From the NCBI GenBank assembly GCA_016288295.1, contig JAEEYV010000024.1:1-49944 (forward strand): a DNA stretch of 49,944 nt, given 5' to 3'. Below the pieces are notes generated by a model. The model was given only the letters and a program-made list of their open reading frames with translations. It was not told the DNA's origin and did no database searches. This DNA is from Alphaproteobacteria bacterium (GTDB lineage: Bacteria; Pseudomonadota; Alphaproteobacteria; RF32; CAG-239). A program made the position numbers and the translations under genes. This document shows, piece after piece, positions 48,185 through 49,944 of the stretch (positions are counted from its first letter, which is position 1; the number at the start of each line of letters is the position of its first letter).

Positions 48185-49666
48185 TTATTTACCATACAGT
48201 AATTTGTTATATATTAGTGATTGTTTATCCAGCTCCTGATTAAGTCTTTTTATGCTTAATCCGTTTTCGAGCAGAGTTTTTTCTCCGGACATCAACGACA
48301 CACCCAATCCCAATTTGTGCCCGTCAATTTTATACCCCAATGTTTCCAATATTGTTGGCATGGTGTCAAGAGCTGTAAAACGACGATTTTTCATTAATTT
48401 TTCATCAATGCTGACATTAGAGTTTATATAAACGTTATAAATACTCCTATCCATATCATCATTAAAAATGGTATCTCCCATCGTTAAATGGTCACCGACA
48501 ATCACAATTTCAGTATTGTCATAAAAAGGTTGTTGTTTTACCCATTCTACAAATGCTGCAATTTTTTCATCAGAACATGACACAACATTTTTGAAATACT
48601 GCTCATCCAAAAAATCCTTGCTATGATATTTAATTTCACAATTTTGCTTATCAAAATGTTCCACTCCGAAGTGTGTGTCGAGTGTAGCCATAACAAAAGC
48701 AAAAGGCTTATTTTGAGATGCCAGTCTGCTTAATTCTACTTTTGCATAATTAAACAACGGCTCATCTCTGATCACTTTATTAAACAGAGGCTTATACTTA
48801 CCCTTTTGTTTTTTTATTTTATTAGCACGCAAATGGTCACGTTCTGAATAATAATTCCAATCAAAAATCCGCGGATTTCCGTGAGTATCTAAAAACTTAT
48901 TTAATCCATACGAATTTTTTGAAGTTCCCTGCATAAATGTTAAATCGTATCCGTCCTTTGCCAACACGTCAAAAAGACAGGTAGCTCCGGGCAAAAAGCC
49001 TCGCTGTGGATGAAATCTGGCAGCTTGAATAGGTAACCTCAATGGAATAGCGCACGATTGTGCCACAATGGCTGCCATAGTATATTTTGCCCCTTTTAGG
49101 TTTTGAAAACCACCTAATTTTGCAGTATGACTAAAATTGATATTTTCTTCTGCTAAACTAGTTAAACTAGGAATTATATTGTCGCCAAAATATTTGCTGT
49201 CAGCATAAGTACTCTCCATTGATTCGGCAAAAATCATGATCAGATTTTTCTTTTTACGTGGAGATTTTATGTTTACTTTTTTAGGCTCGATATAATTCTC
49301 TTCATAAAAATTTCCATAAATAGTTTGTTTATTACGCTCTTCAATCAATTCTTTAACATTAAGTTTATTGCAAGTCCAACCTAATGCGATAACGAAAAAC
49401 ACCAATGAAGTTAAGAAACAACGCTTTTTGCTGATTTTGCTGGTTGACACATAAAGCACTATTACCAAAATGACCGCGACCATCACTGTGTTTTGCAAAA
49501 AACTCATAACCAACCGGATATCTGTGTCTAATGGCATATTGGCATGAAACATAATTTGTTCATAAGTAAGTTTACCAAATTTCCTTACCAACCAACTTGC
49601 GGTCGAAGCACACATATAGCCGATAAAAATCAGCAACATAGAAAACCAACGCATAGCAGTCTCCAA
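48185..49666 (-). CDS. LTA synthase / sulfatase-family membrane phosphotransferase (OpgB-like)
   Basis: TM segments, then NLIMIFAESMESTYAD...FSHTAKLGGFQNLKGAKYTMAAIVAQSCAIPL...FAFVMATLDTHFG...EIVIVGDHLTMGD. Confidence 0.87.
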   Translation of the reverse strand: METAMRWFSMLLIFIGYMCASTASWLVRKFGKLTYEQIMFHANMPLDTDIRLVMSFLQNTVMVAVILVIVLYVSTSKISKKRCFLTSLVFFVIALGWTCNKLNVKELIEERNKQTIYGNFYEENYIEPKKVNIKSPRKKKNLIMIFAESMESTYADSKYFGDNIIPSLTSLAEENINFSHTAKLGGFQNLKGAKYTMAAIVAQSCAIPLRLPIQAARFHPQRGFLPGATCLFDVLAKDGYDLTFMQGTSKNSYGLNKFLDTHGNPRIFDWNYYSERDHLRANKIKKQKGKYKPLFNKVIRDEPLFNYAKVELSRLASQNKPFAFVMATLDTHFGVEHFDKQNCEIKYHSKDFLDEQYFKNVVSCSDEKIAAFVEWVKQQPFYDNTEIVIVGDHLTMGDTIFNDDMDRSIYNVYINSNVSIDEKLMKNRRFTALDTMPTILETLGYKIDGHKLGLGVSLMSGEKTLLENGLSIKRLNQELDKQSLIYNKLLYGK

Positions 49667-49944
49667 TTAAGTTTTTCGAGAAACTATAATTACATATCAG
49701 CAATATCAAGTCAAATCCTTGAGAGATACTATACTTGGGTTGATATTAATCAAGTTCAAACTATTTTTATTCACATTTTGCATACCAAAAACAAAATTAC
49801 ATATTTATTATTCGATTCGTTTTAAAAAACTGTTGACTCTCCATAACTTTAAACCTATTATGCGCTCAATTCTTGTGAGTCGTTTTGGCTCGGGAATATT
49901 GAAAAATAAGAGTTTTTCCCATGTTTTAAGTGATTCGTCCTTAG

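Noticed and set aside
1-49944. CRISPR arrays, IS elements or integrases
   Set aside because: No regularly spaced direct repeats and no transposase or integrase motifs seen in the ORF translations.

Overview
AT-rich Alphaproteobacteria-like chromosomal window. It carries rpmF-plsX-fabH-ihfA-merR, hflK/hflC/Do-protease/holC, mrp, an M48 protease, rne, amiC, mrcA, prfB with its programmed frameshift, a macA/macB-type exporter, and ptsN-hpf-lptB-[lptC-lptA]-kdsD. Most of it is housekeeping. The most interesting accessory segment is ~10.17-15.72 kb. It has a truncated NUDIX remnant, a WYL-domain regulator, a ~550-nt GC-richer non-coding region that looks like a large structured RNA with its own promoter and terminator, a small membrane protein, a stand-alone DnaB-C-like ATPase, and a DUF262/DUF1524 (GmrSD-like) protein, ending at a tRNA-Pro. 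Two near-identical promoter regions, one before the RNA and one before the membrane-protein operon, share a palindrome TGTCAGA-N-TCTGGCA at almost the same distance (18-19 nt) from matching -35/-10 boxes. This suggests one WYL-controlled regulon joining the RNA and the protein operon. Other notable items are a small exported protein resembling the 7(1) septoil-knot family, an apparent LptC-LptA fusion, a duplicated gene/terminator/promoter unit at 21.8-23.0 kb with interspersed palindromic repeats, a Cys-rich repeat protein, and a compositionally atypical two-ORF cassette at 41.0-41.9 kb. All calls come from reading the sequence; no database search was run.
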